Assembly: GCF_013371085.1 (NCBI RefSeq)
Contig: NZ_JABWCV010000002.1
Location: 186,001-250,000 of the forward strand
Source: Vreelandella maris
GTDB lineage: Bacteria; Pseudomonadota; Gammaproteobacteria; Pseudomonadales; Halomonadaceae
Length of the DNA: 64,000 bases
Direction of reading: 5' to 3'
The translations under genes were made by a program, and so were the position numbers. The notes under the pieces were generated by a model. The model was given only the letters and a program-made list of their open reading frames with translations, had not been told where the DNA came from and ran no database searches. Shown in pieces: positions 25,914 to 33,850 of the stretch (within the stretch, counting starts at the first letter, position 1; the number at the start of each line of letters is the position of its first letter).

Positions 25914-27103
25914 ACCTGACGTTTAGCCCCGAAGAGCAGGCATTCCGCGAGGAAGTCCGCCGATTTTTAGCCGATTCACTGCCGAGTGACATCCGTGAGC
26001 GCGTGCGCCTAGGCCGCCATCTGCGCGCCGATGACCACATCCGCTGGCAGAATATTCTCAGCGATCAAGGGTGGCTTGCCGCCAACTGGCCTGTTGAGCA
26101 CGGCGGCCCAGGCTGGGGTCCGGTGCAGCGGCATATCTTCGATGAAGAGTGCGCCGCCGCCCACGCCCCCACAGTGGTGCCCTTTGGCGTCAATATGGTC
26201 GCGCCAGTGATCATGAAATTTGGCAGTGTGGAGCAGCAACAGCACTACCTGCCGCGGATTCTTAATAACCAAGACTGGTGGTGCCAAGGTTATTCTGAGC
26301 CGGGTGCTGGCTCGGATTTGGCGGGCCTATCCACCCGCGCCGTGCTCGATGGCGACCACTACATCGTCAACGGGCAGAAAACCTGGACCACCCTAGGCCA
26401 GCACGCCAATATGATGTTCTGTTTGGTGCGCACCGACCCCCACGCGAAAAAACAGGCGGGTATCAGCTTCTTGCTGATCGATATGCAGACCCCCGGCATT
26501 ACCGTACGGCCGATTATCACCCTCGACGGCGCTCATGAAGTCAACGAAGTGTTTCTCGATAATGTCCGCGTGCCGGTAGAAAACCGCGTGGGTGAGGAGG
26601 GCCAAGGCTGGACCTGCGCCAAATTCTTGCTTACCCACGAGCGCACCGGCATTGCCGGGCTTGGTCACGCCAAACAGGCGCTGCGCCATTTGAAGTCCCT
26701 CGCCTCCCGTATGCAGCATCGCGGCAAGCCACTTTTATCGCTCCCCAGCTTTCGCCAACGAGTGGTCAAAGCAGAGCTTGAGCTGATGGCGCTGGAAGTG
26801 ACTAACCTGCGCGTGATTGCCGCAGCGCGGGATGGCGGCGTGCCGGGTGCAGAAAGCTCGCTGCTAAAAGTGCGTGGCTCTGAGCTGCGCCAAGAGATCA
26901 GCGAGCTCACCCGCCGTGCGCTTGGCCCTGCTGCCCTGCCATTCTTCCCCGAGTTTCTCCATGGTGATGCGTCGCTAGATGACGAATACGCCCAAGGCGC
27001 TGCCGCCAGCGCCCAGTATTTTAATCGTCGCAAGCTGTCGATTTATGGCGGTGCCAACGAGATTCAAAAAAGCATCGTCGCTAAAACCATTTTAGGTATG
27101 TAA
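25910..27103 (+). CDS. Acyl-CoA dehydrogenase, PimC-like large subunit
   Basis: A 397-residue FAD enzyme: N-terminal helical domain (FSPEEQAFREEVRRFLADSL), the FAD/substrate segment GYSEPGAGSDLAGLSTRA and KTWTTLGQHANMMFCLVRT, and the C-terminal ending IYGGANEIQKSIVAKTILGM. The GGANEIQ ending lacks the Glu of the common YEGT catalytic position. It resembles the large partner of paired dehydrogenases such as pimeloyl-CoA dehydrogenase PimC; the smaller partner is encoded 10 bases downstream. It would desaturate an acyl-CoA at C2-C3, passing electrons to ETF (30168-31872). Translation is coupled to the upstream gene through ATGA. Confidence 0.87.
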   Translation: MNLTFSPEEQAFREEVRRFLADSLPSDIRERVRLGRHLRADDHIRWQNILSDQGWLAANWPVEHGGPGWGPVQRHIFDEECAAAHAPTVVPFGVNMVAPVIMKFGSVEQQQHYLPRILNNQDWWCQGYSEPGAGSDLAGLSTRAVLDGDHYIVNGQKTWTTLGQHANMMFCLVRTDPHAKKQAGISFLLIDMQTPGITVRPIITLDGAHEVNEVFLDNVRVPVENRVGEEGQGWTCAKFLLTHERTGIAGLGHAKQALRHLKSLASRMQHRGKPLLSLPSFRQRVVKAELELMALEVTNLRVIAAARDGGVPGAESSLLKVRGSELRQEISELTRRALGPAALPFFPEFLHGDASLDDEYAQGAAASAQYFNRRKLSIYGGANEIQKSIVAKTILGM

Positions 27104-27113
27104 GGGAGTCACC

Positions 27114-28232
27114 ATGGATTTTGCACTCACCGACGAGCAGCGCATGCTCGAAGAGACACTCACACGCTTGGTGGCCGATCAGGTAACGCCCGAGCAGCGC
27201 CGCGCTATGCTGGAAGCGCCAGCCCAAGGGGCCAGCCCGCTATGGCGCACGTTTGCCGAGCTGGGCCTGCTGCATATGCCGTTTAGCGAAGACGTAGGCG
27301 GGCTAGGCGGCGACGGCACCGATGTAATGATTATTATGCAAGCGTTGGGGCGCGGCTTGGTGCCGGAAGCGTACCTGTTTGGGTTAATCATGCCCGGGCA
27401 GCTGCTTGCGCTATGCGCCAACTCATCACAGCAGGAGCGCTGGCTGGCACCATTGTTGGAAGGTGAACACCAGCTCGCCTTGGCTTGGCAAGAACACACC
27501 GCCCGCTATGACGCTTTCGATATTTCGACTCAAGCGAGCCAACACAATGGCCAGTGGCAGCTTAACGGCCGCAAAGATGTCGTGATGAACCTCAGCAATG
27601 CCGCCGCCACGCTGGTGACCGCCCAACTGCCTACCGGCAAGCTAGGGCTGTTTATCATCCCTGCGGACACTCAAGGCGTCACCTTACAGACCTATCGTAC
27701 GATGGATGATCAGCCCGCCGGTAACCTAACGTTGGACAGCGTAGCACTGCCGCTAGAGAACTGCCTAAGCGAAGACGTAAATGATGCACTGGCAGAGGTA
27801 CTGGCCCTGGGCCGCGCCGCGCTGTGTGCCGAGGCCATTGGCGCCATGGAAAACGCCTGCGACCAAACCTTGGCCTATTTAAAAGAGCGCAAGCAGTTTG
27901 GCCTACCGCTGGCCACGTTCCAGTCACTGCAGCACCGCATGGTGGATATGCACCTTCACCTAGAACAGTCGCGCTCCATGGCGATTCTCGCCGCCACCAG
28001 CCTCTCGCTGCCTGCTGACGAGCGGGACTATAAAATCGCCGCTGCCAAGGCTTACTGCGGCGAGTCTGCTCGCTTTATTGCGGAACAGGCCATTCAGCTT
28101 CATGGCGGCATGGGTATGACCGAAGAGTGCTACGTGGCCCACTACGCCAAACATCTAGTGATGTTTGACCACTACCTGGGCGACAGCGACTATCACCTTG
28201 AAACAGTGAGCGAACAGCTCGACGCCGCCTAA
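27114..28232 (+). CDS. Acyl-CoA dehydrogenase, PimD-like small subunit
   Basis: A 372-residue acyl-CoA dehydrogenase-fold protein: FALTDEQRMLEETLTRLVAD, then LGLLHMPFSEDVGGLGGDGT, a diverged central beta domain (AWQEHTARYDAFDISTQA replaces the usual TEP motif), and QAIQLHGGMGMTEECYVAHY. The diverged FAD region and length fit the second partner of PimC/PimD or FadE-type heteromeric dehydrogenases rather than an independent homotetramer. It starts 10 bases after the large subunit with GGGAG upstream, and the hydratase gene begins 10 bases after its stop. Confidence 0.86.
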   Translation: MDFALTDEQRMLEETLTRLVADQVTPEQRRAMLEAPAQGASPLWRTFAELGLLHMPFSEDVGGLGGDGTDVMIIMQALGRGLVPEAYLFGLIMPGQLLALCANSSQQERWLAPLLEGEHQLALAWQEHTARYDAFDISTQASQHNGQWQLNGRKDVVMNLSNAAATLVTAQLPTGKLGLFIIPADTQGVTLQTYRTMDDQPAGNLTLDSVALPLENCLSEDVNDALAEVLALGRAALCAEAIGAMENACDQTLAYLKERKQFGLPLATFQSLQHRMVDMHLHLEQSRSMAILAATSLSLPADERDYKIAAAKAYCGESARFIAEQAIQLHGGMGMTEECYVAHYAKHLVMFDHYLGDSDYHLETVSEQLDAA

Positions 28233-28242
28233 GGAGTAGCTC

Positions 28243-29022
28243 ATGCGCAGTGAAGAAACGTCACTTGTACGCGTTGAGACTACCGAGGGCGGTATCGCCG
28301 AAGTGACCATTGCGCGCCCTGCGGTGCGCAATGCCCTCAACGAGCCTACGGCCCTGGCGCTCAATGACGCATTAGCCACCGTGGCAACTGACCCGCAGGT
28401 GCGCTGCGTGATCCTTAGCGGTGAAGGTAGCGCCTTTTGTGCCGGTGCCGATTTAGCAGAATTCGAAAAGGCCTCCACCCAGCCCGCAAGCCAACGTCTG
28501 GCAACGCTTTTTCTGCCTGCGCTGCGCAGCATGATGACGATGGAAAAGCCCGTAATCGCCGCCGTGAGCGGCGCTGCCGCGGGGATTGGTGTGTCCTACG
28601 TGCTGGCCAGCGATATGGTGGTGATGGGCCGCTCGGCTTACCTAAAACTGGCCTTTATCAATATTGGCTTGATTCCCGACGGCGGCGCTTGCTGGCATTT
28701 GGTACGCAAGCTTGGCCACGCCCAAGCTTTTGAGATGGCAGCGCTTGCTACCCCAATGGATGCAGAGCGCTGCGTGGCGCTGGGCCTGGCCAACCGAGCA
28801 GTGGAAGATGATCAGGTGTTAGCGGAAGCACGAGCGCTGGCACAGGCCCTGGTGGCTCAATCACCTCAAGCGCTGGGAGCAACGAAACGGGCCATGCGGC
28901 GGGCGGCAAACCTGTCGCTTGACGACACGCTAACGCTTGAAGGTGCGCTGCAGGATGAGTGTAAGGCCACCGAGGATTTTCACTCCCGCGTGGCTGCTTT
29001 TCGTCAACGCCGCCGCAATTGA
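28243..29022 (+). CDS. Enoyl-CoA hydratase/isomerase family protein (PaaG-like)
   Basis: A 259-residue crotonase. The oxyanion-hole segments are GEGSAFCAGADLAEF and AAVSGAAAGIGVSYVLASD. At the place of the second hydratase glutamate the sequence reads KLAFINIGLIPDGGACW: the Glu is absent and an Asp follows Ile-Pro, as in PaaG-type isomerases. It may therefore shift double bonds rather than hydrate. It ends with the common KATEDFHSRVAAF. Last gene of the 24477 operon; its final 19 bases overlap the convergent gene at 29004. Confidence 0.85.
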   Translation: MRSEETSLVRVETTEGGIAEVTIARPAVRNALNEPTALALNDALATVATDPQVRCVILSGEGSAFCAGADLAEFEKASTQPASQRLATLFLPALRSMMTMEKPVIAAVSGAAAGIGVSYVLASDMVVMGRSAYLKLAFINIGLIPDGGACWHLVRKLGHAQAFEMAALATPMDAERCVALGLANRAVEDDQVLAEARALAQALVAQSPQALGATKRAMRRAANLSLDDTLTLEGALQDECKATEDFHSRVAAFRQRRRN

Positions 29023-29963
29023 TTCAGCGCTTGTTGATAATCAGCACGCAGCGTGGCTACTTCATCGGCCACGCTGTTCAGTGTGGTAATACCGCCCACT
29101 CCCTGCCCGGCACCCCAAATATCCCGCCACGCTTTTGCCTTGCTGCTGCCGCCTGATCCATAGCGCATGGCGCTTTTGTCGCCCTCTGGCAGTGCCTCTG
29201 GGTTAAGCCCGGCCAGCTCGATGCTTTGGCGCAGGTAGTTACCGTGCACGCCAGTAAATAGGTTGGTATAGACGATATCCCCCGCAGCGGCTTCCAGTAC
29301 CATCTGCTTGTACGCGGGCTGAGCATTGGCTTCCTGGGTTGCAATAAAGCGCGTGCCCATATACACCATGTCCACGCCCAGCGCCTGGGCGGCGGCGATC
29401 TGCTCGCCTTTGGTTATCGCCCCTGCCAGCACCAGCGGACCATCGTAAAACTGCCTGACCTCCGCCACAAAGGCGAAGGGGTTAAGCCGCCCCGCATGAC
29501 CGCCTGCCCCATGGCAGACCAAAATCAGCCCATCTACCCCGGCATCGATGGCTTTTCTAGCGTGCCTCAACGTGGTCACGTCATGAAACACCAGGCCACC
29601 ATAGGCGTGCACTTGCTCGACCACCCGATTGGGCGCATGCAGGCTGGTAATGATCAGTGGCACCTTGTACTCAGCGCATAGCGCCACATCATGCTCCAGG
29701 CGGTCATTGGTGGGGTGCACGATCTGATTCACCGCAAACGGCGCGGCGGGCTGCTGCGGATTCTGAGCGTTATAGTCGTCTAAGGTATCGGTAATCTGCT
29801 GCAGCCACTCCCGAAGCAATTCCGCAGGCCTGGAGTTCAGCGCCGGAAACGCGCCAATAATCCCCGCCTGACACTGGGCAATGACCAGCTCAGGGCCAGA
29901 AACAATAAACATGGGAGAGCCGATGACCGGTAGCGTCATCGAGGCAGTCAGTTGGGTTAGCAT
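29004..29963 (-). CDS. Nitronate monooxygenase-family flavoprotein
   Basis: A 319-residue TIM-barrel FMN protein of the 2-nitropropane dioxygenase/NMO family. Features are LPVIGSPMFIVSGPELVIAQ near the start, GVDGLILVCHGAGGHAG with the active-site His region, VLAGAITKGEQIAAAQALG and VYMGTRFIATQEA. Some members oxidise alkyl nitronates; others work as enoyl reductases or have no known substrate. The ATG at 29963 aligns with the family start; an upstream in-frame ATG adds 13 residues. Position beside the beta-oxidation operon is suggestive only. The 3' end overlaps the hydratase gene by 19 bp. Confidence 0.85.
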   Translation of the reverse strand: MLTQLTASMTLPVIGSPMFIVSGPELVIAQCQAGIIGAFPALNSRPAELLREWLQQITDTLDDYNAQNPQQPAAPFAVNQIVHPTNDRLEHDVALCAEYKVPLIITSLHAPNRVVEQVHAYGGLVFHDVTTLRHARKAIDAGVDGLILVCHGAGGHAGRLNPFAFVAEVRQFYDGPLVLAGAITKGEQIAAAQALGVDMVYMGTRFIATQEANAQPAYKQMVLEAAAGDIVYTNLFTGVHGNYLRQSIELAGLNPEALPEGDKSAMRYGSGGSSKAKAWRDIWGAGQGVGGITTLNSVADEVATLRADYQQALNQLRRR

Positions 29964-30001
29964 GGAAAACTCGCTAGTTATTATTGTGAACCAATACTGC
30001 A

Positions 30002-30021
30002 AAAGGCCCCACTGGGCCTTT
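30002..30021 (-). terminator. Putative terminator downstream of etfBA
   Basis: Perfect stem AAAGGCCC / GGGCCTTT with a 4-base loop. On the leftward strand it is followed by a short T-run (four Ts counting the stem end), so termination of etfBA transcripts before the NMO-like gene is plausible but not certain. Confidence 0.55.
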
Positions 30022-30048
30022 CAATAAGATGTCACACTGCAGTGGTAT

Positions 30049-30145
30049 GGTCGGAACAACCCTACGCGGGGGCGCTGTGAACCCATCCATGGGCGCTACT
30101 TTCGCCATCCATGGCGAAAGACCCCCGCTACGGGTTATTCCGACC
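30049..30145. repeat. REP-like nested palindromic element
   Basis: Two outer arms, 30049-30072 and 30121-30145, are near-perfect inverted copies (both begin GGTCGGAA on their own strand and end in a G-run; about four mismatches). They enclose two smaller hairpins, CCCATCCATGGG (30082-30093) and a 10-bp stem CTTTCGCCAT / ATGGCGAAAG (30099-30120), which share CCATCCATGG. The whole can fold into one long cruciform. It sits in the gap after etfA. This layout resembles repetitive extragenic palindromes; copy number elsewhere cannot be judged here. Confidence 0.75.
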
Positions 30146-30167
30146 AAGACGTGGATGCAAGAAGCTT

Positions 30168-31094
30168 TTACAGCTTGCTTTCAAGCTCCGGCAGGATCTC
30201 GAACAGATCCCCGACCAGGCCGTAGTCGGCCACCTGGAAGATCGGTGCTTCGTCGTCTTTGTTGATCGCGACGATTACCTTGGAATCCTTCATGCCCGCC
30301 AAGTGCTGAATCGCACCGCTGATACCCACCGCAATGTACAGGTCGGGTGCGACGATTTTACCGGTCTGACCCACCTGCATATCGTTAGGCACGAAGCCGG
30401 CGTCTACCGCCGCGCGAGAAGCGCCGATGGCGGCGCCCAACTTGTCGGCAATGCCGTTCAGCAGCTTGAAGTTTTCACCGTTGCCCATGCCGCGGCCGCC
30501 GGAGATGACGACCTTGGCGCCGCCGAGTTCTGGGCGGTCGCTTTGCGCCAGCTCTTGCTTCACAAAGCTGGACTGGGTGTTTTCCACCACGGTATCGACG
30601 GCTTCGATCGTTGCACTGCCGCTACTGCCCACCGCATCGAAGCCGGTGGTACGCACGGTGATGACTTTCAGCGCGTCATCGCTTTTGACCGTGGCAATGG
30701 CGTTACCGGCGTAGATCGGGCGCAGGAAGGTATCGGCACTTTCAACACCCAGCACATCCGATAGCTGGCTGACGTCTTTTAACGCGGCCAGGCGCGGCAG
30801 GACGTTTTTGCCGGTGGTGGAGGCACTGGCCAGCACGTGGCTGTAATCATCGGCCAGCGCGACCAGCAGCGCGCCCATGGGCTCGGCAAGCTGGTGGGCG
30901 TACACGGCGTTATCGGCAACGCGTACTTTGTTGACGCCGTCGAGCCTGGCAGCGGCGTCTGCTGCTGCCTGAACGCCTTCACCGGCGACCAGAATATCAA
31001 TATCGCCACCGATGGCTTGGGCGGCCACCACGACGTGGGCGGTGGCGCCAGCCAGTTGGCCTTCGTGTAGATCCGCAAGTACCAGAATGCTCAT
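30168..31094 (-). CDS. etfA: Electron transfer flavoprotein alpha subunit
   Basis: A 308-residue ETF alpha (FixB) protein. The N-terminal nucleotide-fold domain begins [12 protein letters not shown]; the C-terminal FAD domain has [53 protein letters not shown] and [15 protein letters not shown], where the arginine, serine and VGQTG residues hold FAD. It takes electrons from acyl-CoA dehydrogenases and passes them to ETF-ubiquinone oxidoreductase. The ATG at 31094 has AAAGGAG 8 bases upstream; a start six codons earlier is less likely. It follows etfB by 28 bases. Confidence 0.95.
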   Translation of the reverse strand: MSILVLADLHEGQLAGATAHVVVAAQAIGGDIDILVAGEGVQAAADAAARLDGVNKVRVADNAVYAHQLAEPMGALLVALADDYSHVLASASTTGKNVLPRLAALKDVSQLSDVLGVESADTFLRPIYAGNAIATVKSDDALKVITVRTTGFDAVGSSGSATIEAVDTVVENTQSSFVKQELAQSDRPELGGAKVVISGGRGMGNGENFKLLNGIADKLGAAIGASRAAVDAGFVPNDMQVGQTGKIVAPDLYIAVGISGAIQHLAGMKDSKVIVAINKDDEAPIFQVADYGLVGDLFEILPELESKL

Positions 31095-31122
31095 GGCATC
31101 AACTCCTTTCAAAGCACTTGTT

Positions 31123-31872
31123 TTAAAGAACTTTGGCTTCGTTTTTCAGTTTGTCGATCAGCTCGTCTACCGAGGCCACTTTGATACCGCCTTTGCGCTC
31201 GGCGGGGGATTCCACCTTGAGCAGCGTGACCTTGGAGGCCACCTCAACGCCATAGTCGGCGGGGGTTTTGACATCCAGCGGCTTTTTCTTGGCCTTCATG
31301 ATGTCTGGCAGCTTGGCGTAGCGCGGCTCGTTGAGGCGCAGGTCGGTAGTGACGATCGCCGGGAGTGTCAGCGCGACGGTTTGCAGGCCGCCGTCGATTT
31401 CACGAGTGACATTGACCTTGTCGCCGTCTACCGCGACTTCTGAGGCGAAGGTGCCTTGCGGCAGATTGGTCAACGCGGCGAGCATCTGGCCGGTCTGGTT
31501 GTTGTCGGTGTCGATGGCCTGCTTGCCGAGAATCACCAGACCCGGCTGCTCTTCGTCCACCACTTTGGCCAGCAGTTTGGCCACTGCCAACGATTCGGCG
31601 CGCTCGTCGGTTTCGATATGAATGGCGCGATCAGCGCCCAGGGCTAGCGCGGTACGCAGCTGCTCTTGGGCGGCCTTGGGGCCCACGGTCACGGCCACGA
31701 CTTCGGTCGCCACGCCCTTCTCTTTCAGGCGCACGGCTTCTTCCACGGCAATTTCGCAGAAGGGGTTCATGGCCATTTTGACGTTGGTAAGGTCCACATC
31801 AGAATGATCCGCTTTGACGCGGATTTTGACGTTGTAGTCGATGACGCGTTTCACCGCGACGAGGATTTTCAT
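31123..31872 (-). CDS. etfB: Electron transfer flavoprotein beta subunit
   Basis: A 249-residue ETF beta (FixA) protein: [18 protein letters not shown] at the start, the family signature [40 protein letters not shown] with AMP-binding residues, and the recognition loop region [14 protein letters not shown]. Together with EtfA it forms the soluble electron carrier for the dehydrogenases at 25910, 27114 and 35448. An operator-like palindrome lies 37 bases upstream, linking it to the same putative regulon. Confidence 0.95.
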   Translation of the reverse strand: MKILVAVKRVIDYNVKIRVKADHSDVDLTNVKMAMNPFCEIAVEEAVRLKEKGVATEVVAVTVGPKAAQEQLRTALALGADRAIHIETDERAESLAVAKLLAKVVDEEQPGLVILGKQAIDTDNNQTGQMLAALTNLPQGTFASEVAVDGDKVNVTREIDGGLQTVALTLPAIVTTDLRLNEPRYAKLPDIMKAKKKPLDVKTPADYGVEVASKVTLLKVESPAERKGGIKVASVDELIDKLKNEAKVL

Positions 31873-31908
31873 AAGGCATGCTCCAGCGATTGAACCATCG
31901 GCTTTTTA

Positions 31909-31923
31909 TTCCGCATAGCAAAA
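31909..31923. promoter_or_regulatory. Palindromic operator candidate upstream of etfBA
   Basis: TTCCGCATAGCAAAA, matching TTYYGC-N3-GCRRAA at every fixed position. It lies between the putative etfB -10 box and the etfB start, a position compatible with repression. Confidence 0.55.
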
Positions 31924-31946
31924 TAATATTTCACTTTATAAAAATA

Positions 31947-31975
31947 ACAATAAAAAAACGCCTGCCAAAGGTCAA
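31947..31975 (-). promoter_or_regulatory. Putative etfBA promoter
   Basis: On the leftward strand TTGACC (31975-31970) is followed after 17 bases by TATTGT (31952-31947). The -35 box lies inside the loop of the terminator of the preceding operon. Confidence 0.5.
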
Positions 31976-31981
31976 GCGTTT
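31951..31981 (-). terminator. Terminator of the acyl-CoA ligase/thioesterase/transporter operon
   Basis: Leftward, AAACGC (31981-31976) pairs with GCGTTT (31961-31956) across a 14-base loop that has an internal CC/GG pair, followed by a run of T. It starts 17 bases after the stop of the 31998 gene. Confidence 0.65.
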
Positions 31982-31997
31982 CCTTGAACAGCCCAAC

Positions 31998-33383
31998 TCA
32001 GAAAGGCGACCAACCAAACCATAACGCCAGCAGCGGTATCGCCGCGATCAGAAAGCGCCCGTTCCAGCGGTAACCGATGCGGGTGGCGGGTACGCCAGTA
32101 AAGCGCGATAGAATCAGCATGGAAGCGGTCATTGGTGATGACATCAGCGCCAGCGCCCAGCCTACCATTAACGATGCCCCAATCAGCTCAGGCGTTAACC
32201 CCTCGATGCCCAGCGTGGGGAGCAAGCCCACCAACAGCGTCACCGTAACAATCGGGTTGACGCCTATTTGCGCTAGCCCCACCACCATCAGCATGGCCAA
32301 CACCGCATTTAAAGTGCCCAGCGGGTCAAGCACTGCCAATAACGGTGCAAGCTGCTGGGTGTCCACCAAGCCCACGCATACATGCCCCAAATAGCCTGCC
32401 GCCCCCAGCACCACGATTTCATTAGCGCTGGGAGACAGCAACCAAGGTAGCTGACGATGCACCGCCGTTATGGCGGCAGGCAATCCACCATAGCCTAGCC
32501 TGCGACGCTGCCAAGCCAGCCATAAAAGCGCCCCGGTAGGCGCGCCCAGCAGCGCGGCAATGGGTAGTCGTAAGTCCAGCAGCCACGCAATGGAAAACAC
32601 CAGCGCCACAATGCCGATTAGCAAAACGCTAAACTGCGCCAACGGGCGCAGCGACGGGGTGACATAGGTTTTATTGGCGGGTGGGTGCGGGCCGGTGAAA
32701 TAGTCCACCGCCCAGCCCGCCATAAAAATCAGCGCGGCGGCCCCTAGAATATAGGGTGCCAGCTGTGGCCAGGTGACCTGGGGAAGGCTTGAAAGCACCA
32801 CGGCCACCCCAATACCCATGGGCGAAATTAGCGGTGCCAGCGAAAATCCGCGCAGCAGCGCCAGCATCATGCGCCGCTGACGGGCCGCGCGCACCCAGGC
32901 GCGCCCTTGGGCGGCACTCAGGGTATTGCTCTTCTCGATCATCGCGGCGAAGAGATTCAGCACGCCAATGTTCAGAATGATGCCAAACAGCGCCGAGCCC
33001 AGGGATAAGATCGGGTAGCGGCGGCTAGGCGGCTGAAGCAGCATGCTTTGCCCGCAGCGGCGCACTAAACGAGAGCGATAGGCAGGTAGGCGCAACATGC
33101 TCAGCGCCACCACAAAGGTAGCAAAAAACGCGAAACGCCCACTCGCCTCAAACAGCAGCTGCCCAGGCGTAGGCGAGCGCCACAGCGCGAGCAGTGTGAG
33201 TACGCCAGCGGCACACAGCAGCCCCTTGGCCATGCGGGTGAGTTGACCTTTCAGGGTCATCAAATAGAGCAGCAGCGCAACAATGCCTGCGGCTTGCCAC
33301 GCCACGCTGCCACCCACCAAATGAATCAGCGTGGCAAGCGTCACCAGTAGCAAACAGGAAACCCGCAGGCGGGCTGGGCTCAC
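31998..33383 (-). CDS. Polytopic membrane protein, probable IT-superfamily-like transporter
   Basis: I do not recognise a named family. The 461-residue protein is strongly hydrophobic with about 11-12 membrane helices. Two halves each carry a Ser-Pro-Met loop in a similar setting: FSLAPLISPMGIGVAVVLSS (about residues 181-200) and LALMSSPMTASMLILSRF near the C-terminus. Such paired hairpin loops recall ion-transporter (DASS/DctM/GntP-like) carboxylate carriers, but this is analogy. It is the last gene of the operon encoding an acyl-CoA dehydrogenase, acyl-CoA ligase and thioesterase, overlapping the thioesterase by 4 bp, so a role in importing the carboxylic acid to be activated is plausible. 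Confidence 0.6.
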   Translation of the reverse strand: MSPARLRVSCLLLVTLATLIHLVGGSVAWQAAGIVALLLYLMTLKGQLTRMAKGLLCAAGVLTLLALWRSPTPGQLLFEASGRFAFFATFVVALSMLRLPAYRSRLVRRCGQSMLLQPPSRRYPILSLGSALFGIILNIGVLNLFAAMIEKSNTLSAAQGRAWVRAARQRRMMLALLRGFSLAPLISPMGIGVAVVLSSLPQVTWPQLAPYILGAAALIFMAGWAVDYFTGPHPPANKTYVTPSLRPLAQFSVLLIGIVALVFSIAWLLDLRLPIAALLGAPTGALLWLAWQRRRLGYGGLPAAITAVHRQLPWLLSPSANEIVVLGAAGYLGHVCVGLVDTQQLAPLLAVLDPLGTLNAVLAMLMVVGLAQIGVNPIVTVTLLVGLLPTLGIEGLTPELIGASLMVGWALALMSSPMTASMLILSRFTGVPATRIGYRWNGRFLIAAIPLLALWFGWSPF

Positions 33384-33850
33384 TCGCTAGGCTCCCTCAA
33401 CTGCGGGTCGGGAACGCCTTGTGACGATTCGCTGCCGCTACGGCGACGAAAAGAGCCTTCGCCCATAGCGACGAGATTGCCCTGCTCATCCACGATCTCA
33501 CCGCTGGTCATGAAGGTTTTTTGCCCGCCGCCACGCAGCGTGCCCGTGGCCCGTAACACGCCTTGCCGAGCAGGCCCCACAAAGGTGGTGGTAAGTGACA
33601 GCGTCATCCCACGACGAATATTCCCCGGCACATCGCAGTGCAGGCCCGCTAGGCTCAGGGCGCTGTCCAGCATGGAAGCCAGTACGCCGCCGTGCACGTT
33701 GCCGCTGCGGTTGAGGTGCTTGGGTTCAATGGTGAGTTCCACCACCGCGCGCCCCTCTTCCCACTCCACCACGTGCATGCCCAGCAATTCGTGATAACCC
33801 ATCAGCGCCTGGGGCGTTGTGGAAGCGATTGCGCTGTCTGTTTCGCTCAT
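33380..33850 (-). CDS. PaaI-type hotdog-fold acyl-CoA thioesterase
   Basis: A 156-residue hotdog-fold protein with the PaaI/YdiI active-site pattern NVHGGVLASMLDSALSLAG (His-Gly-Gly and Asp), preceded by LNRSG and followed by TLSLTTTFVGPARQG. It would hydrolyse surplus acyl-CoA or aryl-CoA to free CoA. It overlaps both neighbours by 4 bp, so translation of the transporter, thioesterase and ligase genes is tightly coupled. Confidence 0.85.
   Translation of the reverse strand: MSETDSAIASTTPQALMGYHELLGMHVVEWEEGRAVVELTIEPKHLNRSGNVHGGVLASMLDSALSLAGLHCDVPGNIRRGMTLSLTTTFVGPARQGVLRATGTLRGGGQKTFMTSGEIVDEQGNLVAMGEGSFRRRSGSESSQGVPDPQLREPSE

Noticed and set aside
30111..30764. Long open frame of 217 codons opposite to etfA
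   Set aside because: It lies on the complementary strand of a clear ETF alpha gene, has no ribosome-binding site and no recognisable motif; an open antisense frame is common in GC-rich genes.
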